Assembly: GCF_005233515.1 (NCBI RefSeq)
Contig: NZ_QFZZ01000003.1
Coordinates: forward strand, 401,259 to 465,258
Direction of reading: 5' to 3'
Length of the DNA stretch: 64,000 nucleotides
DNA from: Pseudomonas sp. CFBP13508
GTDB taxonomy: Bacteria > Pseudomonadota > Gammaproteobacteria > Pseudomonadales > Pseudomonadaceae
The number at the start of each line of letters is the position of its first letter. Position 1 is the stretch's first letter. The translations under genes and the position numbers were made by a program. The notes under the pieces were generated by a model. It ran no database searches and was not told where the DNA came from. It saw only the letters and a program-made list of their open reading frames with translations. Shown in pieces: positions 54,923 through 64,000 of the stretch.

Positions 54923-56133
54923 TGCTCAGTCAGATCAACCAGCGGTGCCTGGCGCACTTCGGTGTCGCGCCCGGCCTGGATATCGGTCACGCGCTTCAAC
55001 GCGTTATCCACCGCAGCTTTGTCGGCCAGCAGGCTGTAGCTGATCTGGAACTGTTTATGTTCTTTCGGCGCAATGGTCGGCACCAGATTCAACGGCCGCT
55101 GATAGCGACGGTTGTAGGAAAAACTGGTTCCCGGCTCCAGCCCGGTGACGTAGCCCTGCCCTTGGGTGTCGGTGTTTTTCCACAGCGAAAACACTGGCAA
55201 CTGCTGGGTATTGAAGCCAACAGATACGCCGAGACTACCGGCTTTGTTATGCAGCACGGTCAAGGTGTCGCCCTTGGCGTCCGCATACGGCACGACGTTG
55301 TAGACAGTTTCATCGTAGTCCTTGGTTGGCCCGCGATAGGTCTGCCAGTCGGGCAGATCACCCTTGGCCTTGTCGTTGAACGGCGACACCTGCTTCACCG
55401 GCGCAGCGAATTTCGCTCCTTGCTCAAGAAACGGCGTGCTGAAGTTGCTGTGATACAGCGCCTGGTATTCCTTTGGATAGTCGCCGTTGTTAGTCAGAGT
55501 GTCGTTGAGGGCAAAGCGTGCACTGCCCGGTTCGGTGACCAGTTCGGTCGCTACCGAGAAATCGACTTTCTTGAATGCCTGCTCTTTCAACTCGCCACGC
55601 AGCGTGATGGCATACGGCGGCTTCTCGTCGATGTGCAAAGTGACGGTGCTGGCCGGGATGTTGGCGGCGCGACCGTGCAAGGTCAGCAATTCGCCGTTGT
55701 CCATGCCGGGATGGCCAACCCACTCATAACCGCAACGGGTCACCAGCTCATTGAAGCCTTCGAGCCAGCCCAGGCCACCGCGACCGTTGAGTTCGATGAA
55801 CGCCGGGTTGACCACGTCCTTGACCGGCGAGTCCCAGCCCATCCGCACGTCGCCCACCGAAGCCTGCAACACATTCATGCCACGGGTCGGCACTACCGAG
55901 AGTTTCATCGTGCCGTTATCGATATCGACAATGCTGACGCCCTCCTGACGACCGCCATGCAGGGTACGCAGGGCCACGGAAAACGGTTTGGCAGTTTTTA
56001 CGCCGAGTTGCTCACTGGTGATCGTCCAGTTTTTTGCCGGAGTGTTGGCGTCGAGCAGGACATAGTCCCAAGCCATGGCATGAGAAGCGGCAGAGAATGC
56101 GCCGAGGGCGACGAGGAGTTTGAGCGGGGTCAT
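54919..56133 (-). CDS. DUF4432 family, exported aldose-epimerase-like protein
   Basis: A 404-residue protein of the galactose-mutarotase fold. Sec signal peptide about residues 1-19 (LKLLVALGAFSAASHAMA). Landmarks are TMKLSVVPTRGMNVLQASV, NELVTRCGYEWVGHPGMDNG and YQALYHSNFSTPFLEQGAKF. It binds a sugar or sugar-like compound in the periplasm; catalytic activity is not known. The ATG at 56133 is used; a longer frame to 56220 adds 29 residues ahead of the signal peptide. Confidence 0.88.
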   Translation of the reverse strand: MTPLKLLVALGAFSAASHAMAWDYVLLDANTPAKNWTITSEQLGVKTAKPFSVALRTLHGGRQEGVSIVDIDNGTMKLSVVPTRGMNVLQASVGDVRMGWDSPVKDVVNPAFIELNGRGGLGWLEGFNELVTRCGYEWVGHPGMDNGELLTLHGRAANIPASTVTLHIDEKPPYAITLRGELKEQAFKKVDFSVATELVTEPGSARFALNDTLTNNGDYPKEYQALYHSNFSTPFLEQGAKFAAPVKQVSPFNDKAKGDLPDWQTYRGPTKDYDETVYNVVPYADAKGDTLTVLHNKAGSLGVSVGFNTQQLPVFSLWKNTDTQGQGYVTGLEPGTSFSYNRRYQRPLNLVPTIAPKEHKQFQISYSLLADKAAVDNALKRVTDIQAGRDTEVRQAPLVDLTEH

Positions 56134-56219
56134 GGCAGCAGCCTTTATTGGAGTTATGCCATTTTTATAGCGCTGCGGAAACGTTTCAGCAAGTCCAAAG
56201 AAGCGGTGGCAGAAAAGCA

Positions 56220-56310
56220 TTCGCGAGCAGGCTCGCTCCCACAGGGATTTCGGGCCTTCACAATATTTGTGAATTACGCCGACTACTGTGGGAGCGAGCC
56301 TGCTCGCGAT
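56220..56310. repeat. REP pair (GAGC family)
   Basis: Inverted REP copies at 56220-56243 and 56287-56310, between the DUF4432 gene and the end of the chemoreceptor gene. Confidence 0.9.
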
Positions 56311-56328
56311 AGCTGTTTCAAAGATGCA

Positions 56329-58305
56329 TCAACGGAAGCGATCAACCTCGGAACGCAGATCCGCCGCCAGCTTCTCCAGCTCTTTCGCGGTGACAGCCAG
56401 GTTCGACACCACCTCACGCTGCTCGCTGTTGGCCAAGGCGATGCTCTGCAAATTGCTGCTCAGCAACGTCGCAGTGCTGCTTTGTTCCTGAGTGGCGGTG
56501 GTGATCGCAGCAAACTGCTGGCCTGCCGAACGGCTCTGCTCATCAATCCGCGCCAGCGCCGAGGCGACATTGGCGTTGCGCGACAGGCCTTCCTGCATCA
56601 GCACATTGCCCTGTTCCATGGTGCTGATCGCGTTGCCGGTTTCCTGTTGGATGCTGTGGATCATGCTGGAGATTTCGTCGGTCGCCTGGCGGGTACGCGA
56701 GGCGAGGCTGCGCACTTCGTCCGCGACCACGGCAAAACCGCGACCTTGTTCACCGGCACGCGCGGCTTCGATGGCAGCGTTGAGTGCCAACAGGTTGGTC
56801 TGCTCGGCGATCGAAGTGATCACGCCGACAATCCCACCGATTTCCTGCGAGCGCTGCCCCAGCGTGTTGATCACGCTGGCGGTGCTGTTCAGCGCGCCAG
56901 CGATCTGCTCCAGCGACGACGACGCTTCTTCCATCGAGCTGCGGCCAATCTGGGTCTGCTGCGCGTTTTCCTGCGCCAGGCGCTGGGTCGCGCCCATGTT
57001 GTCGGCAATGTTCAGCGAAGTGGCGCTGAACTCTTCCACGGCGCCGGCCATGCTGGTGATTTCGCCCGACTGTTGCTCCATGCCCTCATACGCACCACCG
57101 GACAAACCGGACAACGCCTGCGCGCGGCTGTTGACCTCTTCCGAGGCCCGGCGGATGTGCTCGACCATGGTCGACAGGGCCTGGCTCATCTGGTTGAACG
57201 CGCGGGACAGCTGACCGATTTCGTCGTGGCTCGATACGTTCAGACGCACGCTCAGATCACCGGCACCGAGGGCTTCAGCCTGACGCACCAGATCGCCCAG
57301 CGGGGCAAGTTTGCTGCGCAGCAGCCAGACCACGGAACCGACCGCGAGCAACATCGCCAGCAGGCTACCGATCGCCAGTTGCGTACCGACGCTCCAGGTC
57401 ACCGCGCGGATCTCGGCTTTCGGCATGCTCGCCACCACCGACCACGGGCCACCTTCGAACGGTACGGCGATGCTGTAGAAGTCCTCGCCCTTGTCGCTCC
57501 AGAACTCACCCTTACCCGGGGTTTTCACCAGGTTGTTGATGGTCGGTGCGGCTTGATCCAGGTTTTCGACGCCGGCAATCGGCACCAGCCATTTGTTCTG
57601 CTCGTCGAGCAGGGCCAGCGAGCCTGTCTTGCCAATGCGGAAGCGCTTGAGATTGGCGAACTGCGCGTTCTGCGCATCGGTGTAATCGAAGCCGACGTAC
57701 AGCACGGCGATGATCTTGCCGCCCGCATCGCGCACCGGTGTGTACTGCGACATGTAGTAGCGCTCGAACAGCAACGAGCGGCCGACATAACTCTGCCCCG
57801 CCATCAACTTCGCGTACGCCGGGTTGGCGTGGTCGAGCACAGTGCCGATGGCACGGGTGCCGTCCTGCTTGCTGACGTTGGTGCTGACGCGAATGAAGTC
57901 TTCGCCGCTGCGCACGAATACCGTGGCCACGCCGGCGGTCATCTGCTTGAACTCGTCAACTTCCTTGAAGTTGTTGTTCAGCACCTCGTTGCCCAGATGC
58001 AGGCCCGGGGTCTGCACGCCGGCCACGGTCACTGGCTGATCCGGGTGCACACTCAAACCACTGCCGAAGCGCTTTTCGAACAGTCCGCTCAGGCGCAGGG
58101 TGCTTTCGCGCAGCGTACCGTGAAAGGTGCTCAGTTGATCGGCCAGCAGCCGGGCCTCACTGGCCAAGTGCTCTTCACGGGTGGCGAGGTTGGCGGAATC
58201 CAGCGAACGCAAGGCAAAAACCGTACTGCCGCTGATGACTATCGCCAGTATCACAGCAAGGGCAAGGCCCAGCTGCGAGGCGATCCGAGCACGAGGTTGA
58301 GACAT
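56329..58305 (-). CDS. Methyl-accepting chemotaxis protein
   Basis: A 658-residue inner-membrane chemoreceptor. First membrane segment near residues 10-32 ([20 protein letters not shown]); a large periplasmic Cache_3-Cache_2-like sensor ([21 protein letters not shown]); second membrane segment near 312-332; HAMP ([20 protein letters not shown]); then the signalling domain with the hairpin tip [20 protein letters not shown]. The ligand is unknown; double-Cache sensors often bind small organic acids or amines. No pentapeptide CheR tether is seen at the C-terminus. Single transcription unit. Confidence 0.95.
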   Translation of the reverse strand: MSQPRARIASQLGLALAVILAIVISGSTVFALRSLDSANLATREEHLASEARLLADQLSTFHGTLRESTLRLSGLFEKRFGSGLSVHPDQPVTVAGVQTPGLHLGNEVLNNNFKEVDEFKQMTAGVATVFVRSGEDFIRVSTNVSKQDGTRAIGTVLDHANPAYAKLMAGQSYVGRSLLFERYYMSQYTPVRDAGGKIIAVLYVGFDYTDAQNAQFANLKRFRIGKTGSLALLDEQNKWLVPIAGVENLDQAAPTINNLVKTPGKGEFWSDKGEDFYSIAVPFEGGPWSVVASMPKAEIRAVTWSVGTQLAIGSLLAMLLAVGSVVWLLRSKLAPLGDLVRQAEALGAGDLSVRLNVSSHDEIGQLSRAFNQMSQALSTMVEHIRRASEEVNSRAQALSGLSGGAYEGMEQQSGEITSMAGAVEEFSATSLNIADNMGATQRLAQENAQQTQIGRSSMEEASSSLEQIAGALNSTASVINTLGQRSQEIGGIVGVITSIAEQTNLLALNAAIEAARAGEQGRGFAVVADEVRSLASRTRQATDEISSMIHSIQQETGNAISTMEQGNVLMQEGLSRNANVASALARIDEQSRSAGQQFAAITTATQEQSSTATLLSSNLQSIALANSEQREVVSNLAVTAKELEKLAADLRSEVDRFR

Positions 58306-58494
58306 GAACAGCTCCTGGCCGAGCCACCGAATCCTCCTTGATCGCGGTAATTGCCCGGAAAATATTCTAATAATGGGGGTGTAGCGCGAAACCGGCACGA
58401 CGGTTCCACATGCTCGTAGTCGGCGGTAAAACCGAATACTTGAGCGTGTTGCGTGGGCATGGCGCAGTGATGGCATTGTGCCGGCTCGAACGTT

Positions 58495-59415
58495 TCAGCT
58501 CAAGCGCTCTACTGTGGGCAGTCGCATGGCGCGGACTTCACCTTGCAGGAAGTCGCTGAGGCGGCGCAAACGTTCACCTCCCGGACGGGTTTTTGGCCAC
58601 ACCAGGTAATAATTCAGGCCACTGGCGACGGCGGTTGGCCAGGGCAGGCTCAAGCGCCCTTGTGCGACATCCTCGGCGACCATCAACAGATCACCCATCG
58701 AAACGCCGTAGCCGCGCGCCGCGGCGATCATGCCCAGCTCCAGCGTATCGAACACTTGCCCGCCCTTGAGCGAAACCTTATCGGACAGGCCCATGCGCTC
58801 CAGCCAACTGCGCCAATCGCGGCGATCCGGGGTCGGGTGCAGCAGTTCAGCAGCCGCCAGACGCGCTACATCCCAAGGTTGATCATTGAGCAGGTTCGGC
58901 GCGCCGACCGGAATCAATTCCTCGGGAAACAGCAGGCTCGCTTCCCAGTCCGGCGGGAAATGCCCGTCACTGAGCAAAACTGCGCAATCGAATGGTTCGT
59001 TGTTGAAGTCCACCGAATCGATATCCATCCATGCGCTGGTCAGTTGCACCTCATTGCCCGGCTGCAAATGGCGGAAGCGACTCAACCGCGCCAGCAGCCA
59101 ACGCATGGTCAGGGTCGATGGCGCTTTCATGCGCAGGATGTCGTCCTCGGCGCGCAAGGTATTGCAGGCGCGCTCAAGGGCGGCGAAGCCTTCGCGGATA
59201 CCGGGTAACAGCAGCCGCGCCGATTCGGTCAGTTGCAGGTTGCGCCCGCTGCGATGAAACAGCCGGCAGGCGAAGTGTTCTTCAAGAGTGCGCATGTGCC
59301 GACTGACCGCGCTCTGGGTGATCGACAGTTCTTCCGCCGCGCGGGTAAACGAGCTGTGTCGCGCTGCAGCTTCGAATGCGCGCAGGGCATACAACGGCGG
59401 AAGGCGTCGGGACAT
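58495..59415 (-). CDS. LysR-family transcriptional regulator (GcvA-like)
   Basis: A 306-residue regulator. The N-terminal winged helix (LYALRAFEAAARHSSFTRAAEELSITQSAVSRHM, quoted in parts, residues 8-41) is of the GcvA/AmpR sort, followed by a two-lobed effector domain (SAWMDIDSVDFNNEPFDCAV). The ATG at 59415 is chosen. The open frame runs far upstream to 61014 across the opposite MATE gene, which is only an artefact of high G+C. It is divergent from the MATE gene and probably regulates it. Confidence 0.93.
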   Translation of the reverse strand: MSRRLPPLYALRAFEAAARHSSFTRAAEELSITQSAVSRHMRTLEEHFACRLFHRSGRNLQLTESARLLLPGIREGFAALERACNTLRAEDDILRMKAPSTLTMRWLLARLSRFRHLQPGNEVQLTSAWMDIDSVDFNNEPFDCAVLLSDGHFPPDWEASLLFPEELIPVGAPNLLNDQPWDVARLAAAELLHPTPDRRDWRSWLERMGLSDKVSLKGGQVFDTLELGMIAAARGYGVSMGDLLMVAEDVAQGRLSLPWPTAVASGLNYYLVWPKTRPGGERLRRLSDFLQGEVRAMRLPTVERLS

Positions 59416-59574
59416 ACACAAAGCTCCAATAGCGGGGATACAGCCAATTCGGCAGGACGATTCAGGATGAGTATTAATCATGCCACCCATCCTTTTTATC
59501 CCTTTGTGCAAAGCCTGCCAAGCGCCGAGAATCGACGCTCTTCTGCTTCCTCTGATATTTGGGTGGTGATGACC

Positions 59575-60969
59575 ATGCAGCATCCTGTGCGTACCGAACT
59601 CTGGGCCATTCTGCGGCTGGCGGGGCCGCTGATTGCTTCGCAGTTGGCGCACATGCTGATGGTGCTGACCGACACCCTGATGATGGCGCGCCTCAGCCCC
59701 GAAGCGCTGGCCGGTGGCGGCCTCGGTGCCGCGAGCTACTCGTTCGTGTCGATTTTCTGCATCGGCGTGATTGCAGCGGTCGGCACACTGGTGGCGATCC
59801 GTCAGGGTGCCGGCGACATCATCGGTGCCGCGCGCCTGACCCAGGCCGGGTTGTGGCTGGCCTGGCTGATGGCCCTCGGCGCCGGGCTGTTGTTGTGGAA
59901 CCTCAAACCCGTGTTGCTGCTGTTCGGCCAAACCGAAACCAACGTCAACGCCGCCGGGCAATTTCTCATCGCCCTGCCCTTCGCCCTGCCCGGCTACCTG
60001 AGCTTCATGGCCCTGCGCGGTTTTACCAGTGCAATCGGCCGGGCGACGCCAGTGATGGTCATCAGCCTCGCCGGTACGGTGGCCAACTTCCTGCTCAACT
60101 ACGCGCTGATCACCGGCATGTTCGGCCTGCCACAACTGGGCCTGACCGGTATCGGTCTGGTCACGGCGATTGTCGCCAACTGCATGGCACTGGCGCTGGC
60201 CTGGCATATCCGCCGGCATCCGGCGTATGACGCTTATCCGTTGCGCGCCGGTCTGTCGCGGCCGAACCGGCAATACCTGAAAGAACTGTGGCGTCTGGGC
60301 CTGCCGATTGGCGGCACCTATGCGGTGGAAGTCGGGCTGTTTGCCTTTGCCGCGTTGTGCATGGGCACCATGGGCAGTACGCAGATGGGCGCGCATCAAA
60401 TCGCCCTGCAGATCGTGTCGGTGGCCTTCATGGTCCCGGCCGGGATGTCTTACGCCATCACCATGCGCGTCGGCCAACACTATGGCGCCGGGCAATTGGT
60501 CGATGCGCGCATGTCCGGGCGTGTCGGCATCGCCTTCGGCGCCGTGGTGATGCTCGGTTTTGCCCTGGTGTTCTGGCTGTGGCCGAACCAGTTGGTCGGC
60601 CTGTTCCTCGACCACAACGATCCGGCGTTTGCCGAAGTGATCCGTCTGGCGGTGAGCCTGCTGGCCGTAGCGGCGTGGTTCGAGCTGTTCGACGGCACGC
60701 AGACGATTGCCATGGGCTGTATTCGTGGGCTCAAGGATGCCAAGACTACGTTTCTCGTGGGGCTCGCTTGCTATTGGCTGATCGGCGCACCAGCGGCGTG
60801 GTGGATGGCGTTCCATCTCAATTGGGGGCCGACGGGCGTCTGGTGGGGTCTGGCGTTGGGCCTGGCGTGCGCGGCGGTGAGCCTGACGCTGGCGTTCGAA
60901 TGGAAGATGCAGCGGATGATTCGGCGCGAGCCAGTTGCAGAGAGGTTCGAGGCCATCGGCGCGGATTAA
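59575..60969 (+). CDS. MATE family multidrug/sodium efflux transporter (NorM type)
   Basis: A 464-residue inner-membrane antiporter with 12 predicted segments in two homologous halves. Landmarks are LRLAGPLIASQLAHMLMVLTD near the N-terminus and GLPIGGTYAVEVGLFAFAAL at the start of the second half. MATE proteins of this group expel cationic drugs with Na+ or H+. The ATG at 59575 lies six bases after an in-frame ATG at 59569; the later one has a better-spaced ribosome site (GGTGGTG). A divergent LysR gene shares the promoter region. Confidence 0.93.
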   Translation: MQHPVRTELWAILRLAGPLIASQLAHMLMVLTDTLMMARLSPEALAGGGLGAASYSFVSIFCIGVIAAVGTLVAIRQGAGDIIGAARLTQAGLWLAWLMALGAGLLLWNLKPVLLLFGQTETNVNAAGQFLIALPFALPGYLSFMALRGFTSAIGRATPVMVISLAGTVANFLLNYALITGMFGLPQLGLTGIGLVTAIVANCMALALAWHIRRHPAYDAYPLRAGLSRPNRQYLKELWRLGLPIGGTYAVEVGLFAFAALCMGTMGSTQMGAHQIALQIVSVAFMVPAGMSYAITMRVGQHYGAGQLVDARMSGRVGIAFGAVVMLGFALVFWLWPNQLVGLFLDHNDPAFAEVIRLAVSLLAVAAWFELFDGTQTIAMGCIRGLKDAKTTFLVGLACYWLIGAPAAWWMAFHLNWGPTGVWWGLALGLACAAVSLTLAFEWKMQRMIRREPVAERFEAIGAD

Positions 60970-60973
60970 GATC

Positions 60974-61049
60974 AAAAGATCGCAGCCTTCGGCGGCTCCT
61001 ACAAAGGAACACATTCCAAGGTAGGAGCTGCCGAAGGCTGCGATCTTTT
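60974..61049. repeat. Palindromic repeat, GATCGCAGCCTTCGGC family
   Basis: Inverted arms (AAAAGATCGCAGCCTTCGGC at 60974 and its complement ending in TTTT at 61049). The final T-run overlaps the TAA stop codon of the GGDEF/EAL gene. The hairpin lies between two convergent genes and likely ends both transcripts. Confidence 0.85.
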
Positions 61050-62718
61050 AAATGGCTTCCACCGAAGCCTGCTGACTGGCTCCAAAGGTCAGATATTCCA
61101 CCAACTCATCCAGCGGCAGCGGTCGGCTGATCAGGTAACCCTGCACCTGATCGCAGCCGAACCCGCGCAGCAACTCCAGTTGCTCCGGCGTCTCGACCCC
61201 TTCCGCGACTACTTCCAGATGCAGGTTGTGCGCGAGGTTGATCATCGCGTGCACCAGTTTGCGGTTCTCTTCGCGCTGTTCCATGCCGCCGACAAAACTC
61301 TTGTCGATCTTCAACAAGGTGATCGGCAGGCTGTTGAGGTGCACGAACGAGGAAAACCCGGTGCCGAAATCGTCCAGCGAGAAGCGCACACCGAGGCGGC
61401 CGAGGGCGTCCATGGTTTGCTTGACCAGATCGCTGCGCCGCATCACCGCGGTTTCGGTCAGTTCGAATTCCAGCCACTGCGCTTCGACGCCGCGCTCGGC
61501 AATCAGGCGGCTGAGCGTCGGCAGCAACTGGCTGTCCTGAAACTGGCGGAACGACAGGTTGATCGCCATGTGCAGCGCCGGCAGCCCCTGCTCGCGCAAG
61601 GCCTGCATATCGCGCAAGGCGCGGGAAATGACCCAGTAGCCCAGCGGCACGATCAGACCGCTCTGCTCGGCCAGAGGCACGAATTCGCTCGGTGGCAACA
61701 GACCGCGCTCGCCATGACGCCAGCGCACCAGCGCTTCGAGGCCGACAATCTGGCCGTCTTCAAGATTCAGGCGTGGCTGGTAATGCAGTTCCAGCTCATC
61801 GCGGCGCAAAGCCCGGCGCAGTTCGCTTTCGAGGTCGGCCATGCTGCGCGCGTTGCGGTTGATGCGTTCGTTGAAGATATGAAAGGTGCAGCCCTGTGTG
61901 CTCTTGGCCTGCTGCATGGCTATATGGGCGTGCCACATCAAAGGATCGGCACCGCCATTGGCGCGGGCGTGGGCGATGCCGAGGCTGGAGCCGATCAGCA
62001 GGCTTTCGCCGTCAACCCAATAAGGTTCGGCCAACGCCTCAGTAATGCGTTCGGCCATCCACTCGGCGCGTTGCGGCGCGCGGCGGGTATCGATCAGCAG
62101 AGCGAATTCATCGCTGCCCAGCCGTGCCAGTTGATCGCCGGCCTCCAGCTGACTTTTCAGCCGCGCGACGACCTGCAGAATCAGACGATCCCCGGCCTGA
62201 TGCCCGAGGGCGTCGTTGGCATGGCGAAAATTGTCGAGATCGAGATGGCCGAGGGCGAGACCGCGACCGTCGCCTTCGGCAAGGCGCGCCGTGAGCAGAG
62301 TCTGGAAGCCCTGACGGTTGGCGATACCGGTCAGCGGGTCCTGTTCGGCGAGGCGCTGAAGAGTGTTTTCCAGCACGCCGCGCTCGCGCACATGGCGCAG
62401 GCAACGCTGGAGCATGCCGGCGTCGAGGGCGTCGAACACCAGCCAGTCGCTGACACCGACCGGCGCGGTGGCCGGCTCGTGCTCCAGCAGCAGAACGGTC
62501 GGCAGGCTGCAACGCCCGGGCGGCGGCTGCAACGCTGGCAGGGTCAGCAGTACCGCGTGGCGGTTGTCTTCGAACAGGCGGCTGACCGAATCCCAGTTCG
62601 GCGCGCTGATCAGCACCGCCGCGCTCCCCATCGGAGCCAGACACTCACGCAACAACGCTGTCCACGCTGGCTCTTCGGCCAGTAGCAGCAAACGCAAGGG
62701 TTCGACAGGCGTAGACAA
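61048..62718 (-). CDS. GGDEF/EAL bifunctional signalling protein
   Basis: A 556-residue cytoplasmic cyclic-di-GMP protein without membrane segments. An N-terminal receiver-like or response-regulator-derived region (residues 1-115, lacking a clear acceptor Asp), a GGDEF domain in which the signature reads GSDEF, then an EAL domain with intact catalytic residues (GLEALVRW, NLSFRQFQ, ELTET, LDDFGTGFS, LKIDKSFV, EGVETPEQ). It should hydrolyse c-di-GMP; the altered GGDEF may be inactive or only GTP-binding. Its stop codon lies in a repeat hairpin. It is divergent from rep. Confidence 0.93.
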   Translation of the reverse strand: MSTPVEPLRLLLLAEEPAWTALLRECLAPMGSAAVLISAPNWDSVSRLFEDNRHAVLLTLPALQPPPGRCSLPTVLLLEHEPATAPVGVSDWLVFDALDAGMLQRCLRHVRERGVLENTLQRLAEQDPLTGIANRQGFQTLLTARLAEGDGRGLALGHLDLDNFRHANDALGHQAGDRLILQVVARLKSQLEAGDQLARLGSDEFALLIDTRRAPQRAEWMAERITEALAEPYWVDGESLLIGSSLGIAHARANGGADPLMWHAHIAMQQAKSTQGCTFHIFNERINRNARSMADLESELRRALRRDELELHYQPRLNLEDGQIVGLEALVRWRHGERGLLPPSEFVPLAEQSGLIVPLGYWVISRALRDMQALREQGLPALHMAINLSFRQFQDSQLLPTLSRLIAERGVEAQWLEFELTETAVMRRSDLVKQTMDALGRLGVRFSLDDFGTGFSSFVHLNSLPITLLKIDKSFVGGMEQREENRKLVHAMINLAHNLHLEVVAEGVETPEQLELLRGFGCDQVQGYLISRPLPLDELVEYLTFGASQQASVEAI

Positions 62719-62945
62719 GCTGACTCCCTAGACTCTGCAATGATGTAGGCGGGGCATTATGCCGGTGTGCTGAACAATGACCAATGCGTTGTCTGATGAC
62801 AACGGCATCGAAACGTTATTTTGTGTCACGAATGAGAACATTAGCCGCAAAATCCCCGCGTATCCTGCGTGAAAGTAACAAAACCGGCAAATCTGAATCG
62901 CGCGCTGCGTCACAAGTCGGACAGAGCAGCAGAAATCGCTGAGCC

Positions 62946-62954
62946 TGTTAAAAT
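62946..62954 (+). promoter_or_regulatory. Extended -10 promoter of rep
   Basis: TGTTAAAAT (TG-N-TAAAAT) lies about 36 bases before the rep ATG. The 272-base region shared with the divergent GGDEF/EAL gene holds no ORF and is A+T-richer than its flanks. Confidence 0.45.
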
Positions 62955-62990
62955 GCCGGCCCATTTCGTCAACGACTCCCGAATTTTCGT

Positions 62991-64000
62991 ATGTCCCGAC
63001 TCAATCCCCGGCAGCAAGAAGCCGTGAACTACGTCGGCGGCCCTCTATTGGTGCTCGCCGGTGCTGGCTCCGGCAAGACCAGCGTGATCACGCGCAAGAT
63101 CGCGCACCTGATCCAGAACTGCGGCATTCGCGCCCAGTACATCGTCGCCATGACCTTTACCAACAAGGCCGCGCGCGAGATGAAAGAGCGGGTCGGCACC
63201 CTGTTGCGTGCCGGCGAAGGGCGCGGCCTGACCGTCTGCACCTTCCACAACCTGGGCCTGAACATCATCCGCAAGGAGCATGCGCGGCTGGGCTACAAAC
63301 CCGGTTTCTCGATCTTCGACGAGACCGACGTCAAGGCCCTGATGACCGACATCATGCAGAAGGAATACGCAGGCGACGACGGCGTCGACGAGATCAAGAA
63401 CATGATCGGCGCCTGGAAAAACGACCTGATCCTGCCCGCCCAGGCCTTGGAAAACGCGCGCAATCCCAAAGAACAGACCGCTGCCATCGTCTACACCCAC
63501 TATCAGCGCACGCTCAAGGCGTTCAACGCGGTGGACTTCGACGACCTGATCCTGCTGCCGGTAAAACTCTTCGAAGAACACGCCGACATTCTCGAAAAGT
63601 GGCAGAACAAGGTGCGTTACCTGCTGGTCGACGAATACCAGGACACCAACGCCAGCCAGTATTTACTGGTGAAGATGCTCATCGGCAAGCGCAACCAGTT
63701 CACCGTGGTCGGCGACGACGACCAGTCGATCTACGCCTGGCGTGGCGCGCGCCCGGAAAACCTGATGCTGCTCAAGGACGACTATCCGTCCTTGAAAGTG
63801 GTGATGCTCGAGCAGAACTACCGCTCCACCAGCCGCATCCTGCGCTGCGCCAACGTACTGATCTCGAACAATCCGCACGAATTCGAAAAACAGTTGTGGA
63901 GCGAGATGGGCCACGGCGACGAGATCCGCGTGATCCGCTGCCGCAACGAGGACGCCGAAGCCGAGCGCGTGGCCATGGAAATCCTCAGCCTGCATTTGCG
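62991..64000 (+). CDS. rep: ATP-dependent DNA helicase Rep, partial
   Basis: The first 336 codons of a superfamily 1 DNA helicase, cut by the window end. The Rep opening MSRLNPRQQEAVNYV, Walker A LAGAGSGKTSVITRK near residue 22, motif Ia MTFTNKAAREMKERV, motif II YLLVDEYQDTN and motif III VVGDDDQSIYAWRGA, motif IV-like LEQNYRST are present. Rep removes proteins ahead of replication forks. The full protein should be about 670 residues. Confidence 0.96.
   Translation, partial: MSRLNPRQQEAVNYVGGPLLVLAGAGSGKTSVITRKIAHLIQNCGIRAQYIVAMTFTNKAAREMKERVGTLLRAGEGRGLTVCTFHNLGLNIIRKEHARLGYKPGFSIFDETDVKALMTDIMQKEYAGDDGVDEIKNMIGAWKNDLILPAQALENARNPKEQTAAIVYTHYQRTLKAFNAVDFDDLILLPVKLFEEHADILEKWQNKVRYLLVDEYQDTNASQYLLVKMLIGKRNQFTVVGDDDQSIYAWRGARPENLMLLKDDYPSLKVVMLEQNYRSTSRILRCANVLISNNPHEFEKQLWSEMGHGDEIRVIRCRNEDAEAERVAMEILSLHL

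Noticed and set aside
54922-58341. 1139-codon open frame on the plus strand
   Set aside because: It is antisense to the DUF4432 and chemoreceptor genes, which have clear family motifs. Its product has no recognisable domain and is a by-product of G+C-rich codon use.
59416-61014. Upstream extension of the LysR gene to an 839-residue frame
   Set aside because: The extra part is antisense to the MATE transporter; the LysR family start is at 59415.

Overview
The window is chromosomal DNA of a fluorescent pseudomonad, most likely of the Pseudomonas fluorescens group. The gene order (ubiD, rho, trxA, ppx/ppk1, hemB, algP, algQ, dsbB, hemY-hemX-hemD-hemC, algR, argH, cyaA, rnk, cyaY, lysA, dapF, xerC, sutA, amtB-glnK, comM, rep) is the one I remember from Pseudomonas genomes. 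Coding sequence is high in G+C, and most intergenic gaps hold paired Pseudomonas REP elements of the TGTGGGAGCGAGC type. I saw no rRNA or tRNA gene, CRISPR array, insertion sequence or complete prophage.

Layout. 0.3-4.8 kb: an iron-sulfur flavin reductase, ubiD, rho and trxA on the minus strand. 4.9-8.7 kb: a FadR-type regulator facing a four-gene amino-acid ABC importer, with a near-consensus sigma-54 promoter between them. 8.9-13.9 kb: polyphosphate genes ppx and ppk1 in convergent orientation, with hemB ahead of ppk1. 14-18.2 kb: DedA, ElbB, a UPF0178 protein and a cytochrome c/FTR1 iron permease. 18.4-23.2 kb: five co-directional envelope genes (two COG3014 lipoprotein paralogues, YcfL, LpoB-like, a CsgG/LpoB-like periplasmic protein). 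23.4-29.8 kb: LysE exporter, small MscS channel, ABC-F ATPase, TIGR02444, AlgP, FKBP isomerase, AlgQ. 29.9-36 kb: DsbB, then the heme operon and algR. Here algZ is reduced to a C-terminal remnant, and hemD and hemX form one open frame. 36-51.4 kb: argH, GST, cyaA, rnk, cyaY, the lptM-lysA-dapF-DUF484-xerC-HAD operon, sutA, yjbQ and glnK-amtB. 51.7-54.9 kb: ubiK, a small A+T-richer island (acetyltransferase plus a 56-residue ORF) and comM. 55-64 kb: a DUF4432 protein, a chemoreceptor, a LysR/MATE pair, a GGDEF/EAL protein and the 5' part of rep.

How the genes work together. Most are housekeeping: ubiquinone (ubiD, ubiK), heme (hemB, hemC, hemD, hemX, hemY), lysine/peptidoglycan precursors (dapF, lysA), nitrogen sensing and uptake (glnK-amtB and probably the sigma-54 importer), polyphosphate/stress (ppk1, ppx, sutA, rnk) and mucoidy-associated regulators (algP, algQ, algR). 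The least explained part is the 18.4-23.2 kb envelope cluster. It embeds a ycfL-lpoB pair like that of E. coli in a longer operon and is the best candidate here for an undescribed system. The other unusual points are the loss of algZ, the hemD-hemX fusion and the composite regulatory region at 5.7-5.8 kb. Identities rest on reading the translated sequences and remembered family features; no database search was run.
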